IMG/VR virus record: IMGVR_UViG_3300042890_005066
Location: 1 to 64,000 of that record
Origin: a virus
Direction: 5' to 3' (one strand)
DNA length: 64,000 nt
A model generated the notes under the pieces. It saw only the letters and a program-made list of their open reading frames with translations, searched no databases and was not told where the DNA came from. The translations under genes and the position numbers were made by a program. Positions 42,543 to 52,031 of the stretch are shown in pieces; the stretch's first letter is position 1, and each line of letters begins with the position of its first letter.

Positions 42543-43265
42543 TTATTTAACACCAAAATACTTGTTGATCTCTTTAACAAGCATGTCCTGGTATACTTCT
42601 GGTCTAAACATCGCCTTCTTCTCTTGGATAGGACGTACTCTTTTTTGCAGTCCTTCTGAGATGTTTAGAATAGCACCAGTTACTGATGGTTCAGCGACAA
42701 CATCCCACGTCACGAAAGAATACCCTGGCAGCACTCTGTAGATCTCTTTGCCATTGTGTTCGACAATTTCCATATCGCCGACACCGCGAGAGGAGATCCC
42801 AACTTGAATCTTGTGCTCAAACAGTCCCCGCAGGCATGCACCCAGTGGTAGTTTGTGCAGCACTTCTGCTTCACCGTATACCTTTTTGCCTTCCATCCAG
42901 ATTTTAGTCATAAGGTGACTAATGCGATCTAGGTGGATTTTGGCGTCTGCTGGGTGGTCGTATTCGCCCATCACTGATCTTCTTGAGATATCCTCTTGGA
43001 TGTCTCTTACAGCTGGGCCTAGCACATCGTTAGAGCTGTATACTCTACCGTTGGCATTTTCGTTATCGCCCATTTGGATGAGCCCGGTGATTTTCATCAC
43101 TTGGTGCTCACGTCCATTTGAGTCTTCTGCCATCACTTTTTTCTGGTCAAGCACTTGGAATGGGTAAGTGTCTTGCATCAGGGAGTAACCAGCAGGAATC
43201 ATGCCGGTTTCGGCTATCAGCCGCCGATCAATTGATCGGCGGTTTGCGTTTCTTGAGCGGATCAT
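42543..43265 (-). CDS. 21: Prohead core protease (T4 gp21-like, peptidase S80)
   Basis: 240 residues. NENANGRVYSSNDV, GEYDHPADAKI with the likely catalytic His104, VYGEAEVL and QVGISSRGVGD with the catalytic Ser (158/159) follow the order of the gp21/S80 family, a herpesvirus-protease-like fold. It activates itself in the prohead and cuts scaffold and capsid precursors. Its start overlaps the preceding gene's stop by 4 bases. Confidence 0.9.
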   Translation of the reverse strand: MIRSRNANRRSIDRRLIAETGMIPAGYSLMQDTYPFQVLDQKKVMAEDSNGREHQVMKITGLIQMGDNENANGRVYSSNDVLGPAVRDIQEDISRRSVMGEYDHPADAKIHLDRISHLMTKIWMEGKKVYGEAEVLHKLPLGACLRGLFEHKIQVGISSRGVGDMEIVEHNGKEIYRVLPGYSFVTWDVVAEPSVTGAILNISEGLQKRVRPIQEKKAMFRPEVYQDMLVKEINKYFGVK

Positions 43266-46200
43266 TTTTTGCCACCTTTTCTTGCGAATGGTGGGTTTGA
43301 TCCTTTGCCATCATCGGTTTTAAGATCAGGACCCATGCCCTCTAGCTTGTTACCGTTACCTTTTTTGCCGATGGCGTGTTTTGGTACTTCACGGCGATCA
43401 GCGTTTGCGACTTTGTTGTAGCCGCCTTCTGATGGAGCTGTGATGTCCATATCTTCGGCCAGACCTTCATCGTCGTCGTCAGACTCGTCATCGTCATCAG
43501 ACTCTTCGTCTTCGTCTTCTTCGTCGTCAGACTCATCATCTTTATCGAAGTCAGGCATTTCGTCGCCATCGAGGTCTTTCTTGACTTCGATCGTGTCGTC
43601 AACTGGCTCGATCTCGACTGCGTCTACTGGCTTCATTTCGTCCATGTCTTCGTCATCAATATCTTCGTCATCGACGTCGATATCTCCAGACAATTCCACT
43701 TTCATTGAACCATTCTTGCCAGTGGTAATAACTGCCATAGCTTCGTTGAGAGCCTGATCTTCTTCAGAGCTGGTACCACGGAGTTGTTCGACCGATTCGG
43801 TTAGCCATCTCGTGAAGGCAGAAGAGTCGCCTTTAGCCAGACCAGCTGAAGCCAGAGCACCCTTGACGAGCTTGGCAGGAATCGGGATTTCAGCACTGAT
43901 ACCATCTTCGCTCAGGATTACAGGCTGAATCGAACTAGCTGAACCACCGTGATCAAGGATGAAGTTAACACCGTTGATCATGCCCATGGCTGCATCTTCT
44001 TGCCGCTCAAGCCAAGTGATCTTGCCTTCTGAAGCGACACCCCTCTTGGACTTGCTAGCTGTCATGCCAGCTCTGCCGTAACCAGCCTTCTTCATACGGG
44101 CTGATTTGTACTGGTCTTCTGCGAAGCCATCATCTTCGTCACCTGGATGCACCGGAGGAGGCGTTCCATCTGCGCGACGGGCGAACAAGTCTACCAAGTT
44201 ACCAGTTTCCAAGGCGTTATATATGTCACGGTCGAGAACAATATATCCACCCTTGACAATTTCATCCCAATCATAGCCATATTTCTGAGCTAACTGTCTG
44301 CCTGTCTTAGTGCCGACTTTGACGTATCCCTTGTCGTACGAGTCCCCATAGCTGGACCAGATTTTTTCGAAGACGTCATATTCTTCCATGTCATTTGAAA
44401 GCTGATCGTCGCTTTCTTTAACCGTAGCGAAAGGATTGCCATCAGATTCTTCGTCAGATTCTTCGTCCGAATCTTCGTCGTCCTTGTGCTTCTTGCCGAA
44501 CGGCTTGGCAGCACCTGGGAACGGAGCCTTGGCTTCTGAAATGAAAGTCTGGACGGCTTGCTCGATAGCAGCTTCCATTCTAGCTTCTGGAACTCTCAGG
44601 CCAACAGCTTCGATGCTGGCTTCAGCCATGTCATCAAGATTTTCAGCAAGATCTCTGCCAGTGAGGTTATGCTCAACAGCCAGACGTCGCATCAAGCCAA
44701 CAACACGGTCCAGGTCAGCTTCATCTTTAATGACTGGCGAACCATATTCCATCAGATAAGAAGACTTGCCCTTGCCTGAGAAGGCATATGGGTCATTCGA
44801 CTCTTCAATTTCGTGATCAACTTCTTCTGTATCATCCGAAAGATCATCATTTTCATCGTTCATCTCATAATGAAGCGGACGCGATTCATTAAGTGAGCTG
44901 AAACGATTACGTGATTCGAAACGAGGTGGTGCCGGGGCTGCTGGAGCTGCTGGAGCGCCTGCTGCACCTGGGCCTGCTGGAGCTGGGGCCGGAGCTGGAG
45001 CCGGAGCTGGAGCTGGAGCTGGTGCGAATTCTTCCTCGCCGCCGAGCATAGAATCGAGTTCATCGTCTTCTGACGGTGGCATCTCTGGATCGAGCTCTTC
45101 TTCCTCAGCACTACCGCTTGATCCACCGATTTGGATCAGAGGGCTGTTGATGTTAATGATTGGTTGGCCTTTTCCGCCACCATTCGAAATAGCATCAACT
45201 GGTGCGTTCATTCCACCACCTGCGCCACCCATGTCGCCCATGTCGCCAGGCATTGAATCGAAGTCTTTGAGTGATTCTGATGCTGACAATTCTTCTTGAA
45301 TTGTGGCGATCAGGTCTTCTGCTTCGTAGATCGCTGAATCATCAAAGTCTGATCTCTTCAAGCGTGAGATGAGGCTCATCAGCTTGCTTGAAAGGTCATG
45401 CGATTCTTTGATTTTTGGCGTTTTGTCGCGGAGGACTTGGAGCGTCGTGGCGAGTGATTCAGCAGCGACTTGGCGGTTGCTGATTGCTTCGAACACGAGG
45501 TGGAGGAATTTATTGTATGAAGCTTCGAAGTTTTTGGATTCTGATAGAATCTGAACGTTTTCTGCGAGCACTGGGTGTTCGGCGTTTCTCGCGATTGCTT
45601 TCCACTCTTTTACAATCTTGTTCTTACTGACTTTTAAGTTAGTCTTGAAGAAGAGTGTTGATGTGTCGTCACAGAGTTGTTGGTTAAATACACCTTGTGT
45701 TGCAAGAGTGTTCTCGATCAGTGTCGAGACTTGTTTCCTGTTTAACAGTGTGAATTCTTCCATTTCCATCAGGAATGGTGCGAGCGTCTTGATTGCGTTC
45801 TCAATTTTGTTTTCAGCAATCATGTTGGAAACTGCGAGGATTCTTTCCTGGAATCCTTGGCTTTGGTAGGCGGTGTTTGCTACGTCTCGCATCTTGCGAG
45901 CTACCAGTTTGCGGGTTGCCCATTTGGTGACTGGAAGTCTAAAGCGTTGACCGTCGTTGAAGTATCCGGCAGTTACCTGACCGTTTTCGACGATTACTTT
46001 ATCTTGCAGACTTTCTACGATAGTTGAAACGAGCTTGTCTTTAACTGATTCGTTAAAACCGTCTTGGCTTACACTGATATTACGGATAATACCGTCTCTT
46101 GTGCGGACCACACCCGAAGCTGGGACTGTTCGTCCGCTAAATCTTTGGGCTTTCATTCTGCCAAAGGCAGATGACATTTTGCTCTGATCGTTTTCTTCGA

Positions 46201-46534
46201 TTGCATTGACTAAACGCAAGCAGGAGTCTTCGAATAATCCGGCTTTTTCACCTTCAACGACCTCAATAGAACGAATATTGCTGATAGCAATACGGCCTTG
46301 ATCTTTTGTATGCGATGCTACAAAAAATTGATTGTCATTGACGTCTTCAATGAATAAATCTTTAGAGCGAAGAGCGGCTAATCGCCACTGTTTGCCCGCC
46401 AATTTACCCATCTCTTCGACCTTTTCGGAGAAGAATGAAACTCTTGCTTGAGCGCTATCGTTCAACGCACTCAGAAACTTTCGGCTATCCATTTTGATAC
46501 TTGAACTAGCCATAGTATTCTGATTTTGTGCCAT
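43262..46534 (-). CDS. Large acidic prohead/virion protein
   Basis: 1090 residues from the ATG at 46534 (AAGGGG upstream), preferred over a further upstream frame start. Helical N-terminal half (e.g. ALRSKDLFIEDVND, LLNRKQVSTLIENTL), a Pro-Ala linker (APAPAPAPAPAPAPAG) near 530, and very acidic stretches (DDEDSDEESDEESDGN; DEEDEDEESDDDDESDDDD) near the C-terminus. In T4 the small core proteins gp67 and gp68 occupy the place between portal and protease; here one giant protein does. A core or internal protein cut by the protease is a reasonable guess. No family recognised. Confidence 0.65.
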   Translation of the reverse strand: MAQNQNTMASSSIKMDSRKFLSALNDSAQARVSFFSEKVEEMGKLAGKQWRLAALRSKDLFIEDVNDNQFFVASHTKDQGRIAISNIRSIEVVEGEKAGLFEDSCLRLVNAIEENDQSKMSSAFGRMKAQRFSGRTVPASGVVRTRDGIIRNISVSQDGFNESVKDKLVSTIVESLQDKVIVENGQVTAGYFNDGQRFRLPVTKWATRKLVARKMRDVANTAYQSQGFQERILAVSNMIAENKIENAIKTLAPFLMEMEEFTLLNRKQVSTLIENTLATQGVFNQQLCDDTSTLFFKTNLKVSKNKIVKEWKAIARNAEHPVLAENVQILSESKNFEASYNKFLHLVFEAISNRQVAAESLATTLQVLRDKTPKIKESHDLSSKLMSLISRLKRSDFDDSAIYEAEDLIATIQEELSASESLKDFDSMPGDMGDMGGAGGGMNAPVDAISNGGGKGQPIININSPLIQIGGSSGSAEEEELDPEMPPSEDDELDSMLGGEEEFAPAPAPAPAPAPAPAPAGPGAAGAPAAPAAPAPPRFESRNRFSSLNESRPLHYEMNDENDDLSDDTEEVDHEIEESNDPYAFSGKGKSSYLMEYGSPVIKDEADLDRVVGLMRRLAVEHNLTGRDLAENLDDMAEASIEAVGLRVPEARMEAAIEQAVQTFISEAKAPFPGAAKPFGKKHKDDEDSDEESDEESDGNPFATVKESDDQLSNDMEEYDVFEKIWSSYGDSYDKGYVKVGTKTGRQLAQKYGYDWDEIVKGGYIVLDRDIYNALETGNLVDLFARRADGTPPPVHPGDEDDGFAEDQYKSARMKKAGYGRAGMTASKSKRGVASEGKITWLERQEDAAMGMINGVNFILDHGGSASSIQPVILSEDGISAEIPIPAKLVKGALASAGLAKGDSSAFTRWLTESVEQLRGTSSEEDQALNEAMAVITTGKNGSMKVELSGDIDVDDEDIDDEDMDEMKPVDAVEIEPVDDTIEVKKDLDGDEMPDFDKDDESDDEEDEDEESDDDDESDDDDEGLAEDMDITAPSEGGYNKVANADRREVPKHAIGKKGNGNKLEGMGPDLKTDDGKGSNPPFARKGGKK

Positions 46535-46620
46535 GTTATGACCCCTTATGCTTGCATGCATATTAAACTACTCATAAATTTGCCGAGAAACCAACCATAT
46601 GTCTCTCCGGCCAGACCCGT

Positions 46621-48603
46621 TTACCCAACTATCGCAGGTAGATCATCATCAGTAATATCGCCCTCTTCTACCTCAGGCTTAGCGGCATTCTCCATTAAAA
46701 CATCATAATTCTCCCTGATAGCGTCATTTCTCTCACCCTCATCAACAGACCAACGGACCAAACAACTCTCAGAACGACTAGGATCATAAATATCCAAACC
46801 ATCATTCAGATACCTCTCCCTAGTCAAACCATCAAATTCCTTAGTATTCAACATGAACTCATATGCATTATTAAAGGACTGCTCTTCATCCTTATAGACC
46901 TCTTTATTCTGACGCTTAGTCCAAGACTCCATGATTTTACGTCGCCTGTTACGATCCCTGGTCTTAGCCATCTCATTAATCAGACGACGATTAGCAGACT
47001 GGTCAAGCCCATACAAGCCTTCAGGCAACCCACCCTCAGGAGGAGCACCAGCTTCAGGACCACCAGCCGCACCAGCCTCAGGAGGAGCACCACCAGCCTC
47101 ACCACCCTCAGGAGGAGCACCCTCAGGACCCCCCTCAATGCCGCCCAAATCATCACCGCCCCCAAGATCAGCCATTCCACCGCCCATCCCACCACCGCCG
47201 CCAAAGCCGCCACCACCACCGGCAGCCTCATCAGCCTCAACATCCTTAAGCTCTTCAATCTCATCAGGAGACAAATCAGTAAAATGAGTAACGATCCATT
47301 CCTTAGGAAACCAGCCCAAATCCTTTAAATCATTCATAACAGAAGCACGAGTCTGCCAAGTCTCAATCCTATAAAGCTCCTCCAAAGCAGAGCCAGCAGA
47401 AAACATCAGCTCAAAGCCCTTCATATCATCCACAGAATAACCGCGCAACGCAAGGTGAACAATGGCAACCTTAGTTAAGCCATTAACACCCTCACGCTGC
47501 ACCCACTGAACAGCCTTAGCAAACTCAGAGCTGGACTGCGATAACGACTTATCGTTAGCCTCACCAGCACCATCGCCAATCCCGACTCTCGCAAACGGGA
47601 TCTTCATGGGAGCAATCATCTTCTTCTTGAAATACTCGATATCCTTAATCTGATCAAGATTCTCAGCACCAGGCATCACCTCAATATCAGGGCCAGAACC
47701 ATCAGGACGACGTGGTAAAAAGAAATCATCCTCCTGGATCAACGGAGAATATCGTTCATCAAAAGCACCGGTGGTCGGATTATAGAACCGCTGCCTCTTA
47801 AACGTCCTAGCAACCATCTGCATGTACTCAGGGACTTCCTTAGGAGGAATGTTACCGACAGGAATCACGAACTTTCTTTTCTCAGGAGCTCTAGTGATTC
47901 TATAAATCAAAGCAGCATCTTCCATCAACCGCAACTGCTTAAAAGCCTTCCTACCGCCATCAAGAAGGCTTCTACCATAAGGGTGATAGATGTTTTCGAA
48001 GCTCGTGAGACGTAAATGCATCACCTGCCAAGGATGCAGAAACTGTGGTTTTGGGAAGAGAGCATCCATAAAGAAGAAACCGATTAGGTCACCATACCTA
48101 GTCTCAATTCTTGTAAAATTGTAGACGTTCATGAACCGCAATGAGCTAACGCCACCACGGTTTTGGTCTAATACTATTTCAAACGGGGCGTCGCCATATT
48201 TGCAGAGGTATCTCATAGTGGGACGACAAAAATTATCCCATCTTAGTATGTTATAGAATAAGTCTTCTAATTCTTTTTTAAGCCTTTTATTTTTAGCTTT
48301 TATGACTAGCGTGTGCTTTCGTTCACTATCAACTAGGGAAGCTTCATCGGCGTATAAGTCCAGGGCAAGACTCACTTCGCCAGTTTGATCCATCTGCTCG
48401 TAGTCTTTGTATCGTTCAAGCCTATTTATCTGGAGATTTGTCTGATCAAGGATAGCAGCTTGGGAACTGAAATCCAAGAACTCTCCGCCAGTAGTAAGCT
48501 TGTCTAAACTAGACTGATCCTGGAATATTTTATCTGCTCTGAAAACGTTCGCAGATTTGGTCAGCGCGCGTATTCTGTCAAAGACAAGCCAATTACTAGG
48601 CAT
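46621..48603 (-). CDS. 20: Portal vertex protein (T4 gp20-like)
   Basis: 660 residues (T4 gp20: 524). Typical gp20 features: TGEVSLALDLYADEAS, KYGDAPFEIVLD, HPWQVMHLRLTS, LMEDAALIYRITRAPEKRKF, RRPDGSGPDIEVMPGAENL and IDYFKKKM-like IEYFKKKMIAPMKIPFARV. About 100 extra residues near the C-terminus are a Gly/Ala/Pro-rich insertion (GGGGGFGGGGGMGGGMADLG) before a final charged domain. It forms the packaging channel. Confidence 0.92.
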   Translation of the reverse strand: MPSNWLVFDRIRALTKSANVFRADKIFQDQSSLDKLTTGGEFLDFSSQAAILDQTNLQINRLERYKDYEQMDQTGEVSLALDLYADEASLVDSERKHTLVIKAKNKRLKKELEDLFYNILRWDNFCRPTMRYLCKYGDAPFEIVLDQNRGGVSSLRFMNVYNFTRIETRYGDLIGFFFMDALFPKPQFLHPWQVMHLRLTSFENIYHPYGRSLLDGGRKAFKQLRLMEDAALIYRITRAPEKRKFVIPVGNIPPKEVPEYMQMVARTFKRQRFYNPTTGAFDERYSPLIQEDDFFLPRRPDGSGPDIEVMPGAENLDQIKDIEYFKKKMIAPMKIPFARVGIGDGAGEANDKSLSQSSSEFAKAVQWVQREGVNGLTKVAIVHLALRGYSVDDMKGFELMFSAGSALEELYRIETWQTRASVMNDLKDLGWFPKEWIVTHFTDLSPDEIEELKDVEADEAAGGGGGFGGGGGMGGGMADLGGGDDLGGIEGGPEGAPPEGGEAGGAPPEAGAAGGPEAGAPPEGGLPEGLYGLDQSANRRLINEMAKTRDRNRRRKIMESWTKRQNKEVYKDEEQSFNNAYEFMLNTKEFDGLTRERYLNDGLDIYDPSRSESCLVRWSVDEGERNDAIRENYDVLMENAAKPEVEEGDITDDDLPAIVG

Positions 48604-48655
48604 CGAAAAATCCCCGTATGTATTGTTAATATATATTTACAAGGAGTCGCTGAAT

Positions 48656-50017
48656 ATGATCAATTGGAACAAGACCCATCATAAATTTGGATACAGGTCC
48701 CTAATAGACCTAAAAGGAATCAAGCGACCATTAGTAGTATGTGAATGCGTACGGTGCAAAAAAGAAAAAGATATCCAGCTACGATCAAAACAAGGCTTTG
48801 TATGGACCTGCCCAGCCTGCATATCACTATCCAGAAGCGACAAAATATCAGAACAATTAAAATCCAATTGGCAAGACAAAACATATCGAGCGAACCAGCT
48901 AACAAAAAAGAATCAAGAAGACTATAGAAAGAACCAATCTGACCTGTCGAAGGAACGCTGGAAAACCGAAGAATACGCATCCAAGCTAAGGACTGGAATC
49001 GATCAGGAAAGACTTAAAGAAGATAAATTTAAAATCTTAGAGTCCACCAATTGGCAACAGCAAATAACAGTGAGATGCCTTACCTGTGGCTTTGTAAATT
49101 CTTTAACGCCACAAAGGCACTTCGATAATCAATACTGTCCAAAATGCCATATAAGCAAGGGACAAAGAGAAATATCAGAATGGCTGTCTTCTTTAGAAAT
49201 ACCACATACCATAAACGACTGGAATATATTAAAACACAAAGAACTAGATATATTCTTACCAAATCACAATATAGCAATAGAGTATCACGGATTATACTGG
49301 CATTCCGAAAGTATAAATGGCTCTAAAAACATTAAAGAGAGCCACCAGTCAAAAGCAATCGCCTGCAGGGATAAAAACATCAGATTATATCAAATATTCG
49401 AGCATGAATGGTCAAAACAAAAAGATCTAGTAAAATCGATGATATTGTTAAACATTTTATCACCACAAAAGATAGATGCACGTAAAACCACATTCAAAAA
49501 ATTACAGAATAACGAAGCAAAACGATTCTTCGAAGCCAATCATTTGCAGGGTCACAGAAACGCTAAACATATATATGGGTTGATTTACGATAAAGAATTA
49601 GTGATTGCTATATCATTTAACGAAATCAAGAGAGCTGAATATGAAATCATACGCCTAGCCAGCAAGCAAGGCCATATGATCAGAGGTGGTGCTAGTAAAC
49701 TTATCGCTAATTTCGATAAGCTTTTTAACAGTCCGATAATCCATACATTTGCTGATTTAAGGCACTCGCAAGGCACAGTGTATAAGACTCTGGGATTTTT
49801 GGAATTATCTGTAACGCCACCTGGGTATTTTTATTATCATCCGAACGGTAACGTAATCTTATCACGCCAACAATGTCAGAAGCACAAACTTCATAAATTA
49901 TTAGAGAATTTTAATAACGCTGCTTCTGAAACTCAGAATATGTTCAATAACGGGTTCAGACGAGTTTGGACAGCGGGAAATATTAAATTCATTAGACCTA
50001 AACTCATCTCATCCTAA
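48656..50017 (+). CDS. Vsr/EDxHD-like homing endonuclease
   Basis: 453 residues from the ATG at 48656 (AAGGAG 10 bases before; longer starts overlap the portal gene). Zinc fingers CVRC...CPAC (about 31-55) and CLTC...CPKC (141-164), charged NUMOD-like repeats (SNWQDKTYRANQL, SKERWKTEEYASK), then the nuclease core: REISEWLSSL, KELDIFLP, IAIEYHGLYWHSE (207-218) and IRLYQIFEHEW (242-252). The C-terminal 170 residues (e.g. FADLRHSQGTVYKTLGFLEL) resemble a GNAT-like fold, as in 40907-42427. It is the only plus-strand gene here and is free-standing next to the portal gene. Confidence 0.72.
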   Translation: MINWNKTHHKFGYRSLIDLKGIKRPLVVCECVRCKKEKDIQLRSKQGFVWTCPACISLSRSDKISEQLKSNWQDKTYRANQLTKKNQEDYRKNQSDLSKERWKTEEYASKLRTGIDQERLKEDKFKILESTNWQQQITVRCLTCGFVNSLTPQRHFDNQYCPKCHISKGQREISEWLSSLEIPHTINDWNILKHKELDIFLPNHNIAIEYHGLYWHSESINGSKNIKESHQSKAIACRDKNIRLYQIFEHEWSKQKDLVKSMILLNILSPQKIDARKTTFKKLQNNEAKRFFEANHLQGHRNAKHIYGLIYDKELVIAISFNEIKRAEYEIIRLASKQGHMIRGGASKLIANFDKLFNSPIIHTFADLRHSQGTVYKTLGFLELSVTPPGYFYYHPNGNVILSRQQCQKHKLHKLLENFNNAASETQNMFNNGFRRVWTAGNIKFIRPKLISS

Positions 50018-50291
50018 CCCAGACGTTTTTATCAGTCGCTTTATTCTTTCTGTAGAGGACATTTTCGATCGCGTTGTAATAGTAGTCGCTTCTGTGGGTT
50101 TCTGGGTCTGGTTCGAAAGCTGTGGGCTGAACTATGTGTGCTCCATGCTTTTCTAGAAACCACACACAGTCTCCGCGACTATAGTTCAATCTGCGACGGT
50201 TGAGTATGTCAGTCAAAAAGTCACTCTGTGTGGCTATCTGGGCTTCTGAGAAATCAACAAAGGCACCAACGCCGAATGGTTCACCAAACAT
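50004..50291 (-). CDS. Small hypothetical protein
   Basis: 95 residues from the ATG at 50291, where GGGGGAGG lies at ideal spacing (an in-frame TTG six bases upstream is less likely). Contains DFSEAQIATQSDFLTDILNRRRLN and DCVWFLEKHGAHIVQP. Its end overlaps the Vsr-like gene by 14 bases. Not recognised. Confidence 0.6.
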   Translation of the reverse strand: MFGEPFGVGAFVDFSEAQIATQSDFLTDILNRRRLNYSRGDCVWFLEKHGAHIVQPTAFEPDPETHRSDYYYNAIENVLYRKNKATDKNVWVRMR

Positions 50292-50367
50292 GAGCAACCT
50301 CCCCCACTACGATATTATTTAAGGTCATCAGATTGTGCCGTTTGGGACTGACTTGGCAATATTGCAT
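50281..50367 (-). CDS. Possible 28-residue leader or microprotein
   Basis: ATG at 50367, TGA at 50283-50281, overlapping the next gene's start by 11 bases. AAGGAG lies 5 bases before the ATG. Basic N-terminus and hydrophobic C-terminus (NNIVVGEVAHVW). Tight overlap suggests translational coupling; no other support. Confidence 0.3.
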   Translation of the reverse strand: MQYCQVSPKRHNLMTLNNIVVGEVAHVW

Positions 50368-50418
50368 GATTGCTCCTTAGGACATCCTCGGGGTGAAGTT
50401 TACGGTGTAGAGGCTTGA

Positions 50419-50793
50419 TCATTGTAGACGAGGAGGTCCTTCGTTTAACATATACCAATCTCTAATTGCTCCGTACCCGTACCCTACCTTGGTCCACGCA
50501 AATAGTTTTCTATCACTTCGGATGGCATATGTGCTTTTAATTGGACCTAGGAAATTCCCGGTTGAAAGGCCAACACTTATTTTGCTCCAATCTTGACCTA
50601 ATCCAAGAGTAGTTTGGACTGGCGAAGACCTGCTAAAATAATCACCTACTCCCATCGTGTCTCCACCATAAGAGTTTCCACTATTCCCACCCCACATCAG
50701 TATAGAATTAAAACTGAAGTATTGCTTTTCCATGTATACGTCGCTTAGGTCGACTGTCGCGTTATTGTATGTGAACTTGTAACCGCTTGCCAT
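50419..50793 (-). CDS. Truncated RCC1 protein with MASGYKF anchor
   Basis: 124 residues. It has the same N-terminal anchor (MASGYKFTYNNATVDLSDVY) as 6347-7528 and 7549-8718, then one recognisable blade (ILMWGGNSGNSYGGD) and a degraded second one (STYAIRSDRKLFAWTK) before ending. Full-length homologues are about 390 residues with seven blades. The 120 bases downstream hold no further blades, so the rest is lost. It may be a decaying gene or still supply an anchor. Confidence 0.65.
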   Translation of the reverse strand: MASGYKFTYNNATVDLSDVYMEKQYFSFNSILMWGGNSGNSYGGDTMGVGDYFSRSSPVQTTLGLGQDWSKISVGLSTGNFLGPIKSTYAIRSDRKLFAWTKVGYGYGAIRDWYMLNEGPPRLQ

Positions 50794-50807
50794 TGTTCAT
50801 TTTTCCT

Positions 50808-52031
50808 TTAATAATTTCCATCAGCGATAGCAGCAGTATGACCAGGACTACCAGATTGCGCAGATGCTGAAACACTTTTCCAAAAGTTTCCGCGCATAAC
50901 AGTTTGAACTGGACTAGACCTACTAGTGATTGAATCATCACCCAAATTAGCATATTGATTGTAGCCCCATGACCATAGACTACCATCGGTTTTGATAGCA
51001 GCGGTGTAACCACCACCACATGATAATGATCTCCATGCACTCCCACCAGCTACAGTTTGCACAGGCGAAGACCTGCTGATTAGCGTATTATCACCCAATC
51101 GCCCATTGCCACTACCACCCCACGACCACAAAGTACCATCAGTTTTAATAGCAGCACAGTGGTTATGTCCGACCGAGACACTGCGCCAATTAGAACCACC
51201 AGCTATGGTCTGGACAGGCGAACTTCTACTAGTTATAGTGTTATCACCCAATTCACCGCTAGTTCCCAGACCCCAAAGCCACAATGTGCCGTCAGATTTA
51301 ATCGCTGCTACGGTGCAACTAGTCGTATTACTACCCACCGAAATACTATTCCAATTAGAGCCTCCCGTTATAGTCTGTATAGGTGAACTTTTATTAACGA
51401 TGGTGTTATCACCAAGTTGGCCTTTGTTATTTAACCCCCATAGCCACAATGTACCGTCAGTTTTTATAGCAGCAGTCACCTTATAACCACATGATACTTG
51501 CTTCCAATTATTCCCACCAGTCACTGTTTGAACCGGTGATGAACGATTAGTGACTGTATTAGAACCAATTTGGCCAGAACCACCGTTGCCCCATAACCAT
51601 AGCCTCCCATCGGTCTTTATAGCAGCACAATGGACTCCGGCAGCAGAAACCGCACGCCAATTAGAACCACCGGCGACAGTCTGCACCGGCGAAGATTTAG
51701 AAACAACTGTATTATCGCCAAGTGACCCAGTATCATTAGTACCCCATCCCCATAATGTACCATCAGTTTTAATAGCTAAGGTATAGTTAGTACCGCATGA
51801 TGCTTGTGCCCAATTACTGCCTCCTGTCACAGTTTGAACCGGCGAACTTCTGGTCGTATTTGCGTTATCTCCCAACTGGCCAGCACTATTATTTCCCCAC
51901 ATCCATAACGCTGGTGTTTTCACACCTGGCGCTAAATTTGGGTAAACATCGATAATATAATCCTTGGTTACCAATCCCTTGCCACCAATGTCAGTGCTCA
52001 CATCCACAAACTTAGTTGTGATATCAGGCAT
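50808..52031 (-). CDS. RCC1-repeat seven-bladed beta-propeller protein with KDYIIDVYPNL anchor (cassette 2)
   Basis: 407 residues. N-terminal anchor TKDYIIDVYPNLAPGVKTPA as in 8733-9962, then seven blades (WMWG, WGWG, WLWG, WLWG, WLWG, WSWG, WSWG) and the closing strand TAAIADGNY. Several blades match those of 7549-8718 more closely than those of 8733-9962, which is the mosaic pattern expected if blades or propellers are exchanged between paralogues. TAATG-type overlap (1 base) with the upstream gene. Confidence 0.82.
   Translation of the reverse strand: MPDITTKFVDVSTDIGGKGLVTKDYIIDVYPNLAPGVKTPALWMWGNNSAGQLGDNANTTRSSPVQTVTGGSNWAQASCGTNYTLAIKTDGTLWGWGTNDTGSLGDNTVVSKSSPVQTVAGGSNWRAVSAAGVHCAAIKTDGRLWLWGNGGSGQIGSNTVTNRSSPVQTVTGGNNWKQVSCGYKVTAAIKTDGTLWLWGLNNKGQLGDNTIVNKSSPIQTITGGSNWNSISVGSNTTSCTVAAIKSDGTLWLWGLGTSGELGDNTITSRSSPVQTIAGGSNWRSVSVGHNHCAAIKTDGTLWSWGGSGNGRLGDNTLISRSSPVQTVAGGSAWRSLSCGGGYTAAIKTDGSLWSWGYNQYANLGDDSITSRSSPVQTVMRGNFWKSVSASAQSGSPGHTAAIADGNY

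Noticed and set aside
43440-43757. Plus-strand Ser-rich frame
   Set aside because: Antisense of the poly-acidic coding region (Asp/Glu/Ser codons read in reverse).
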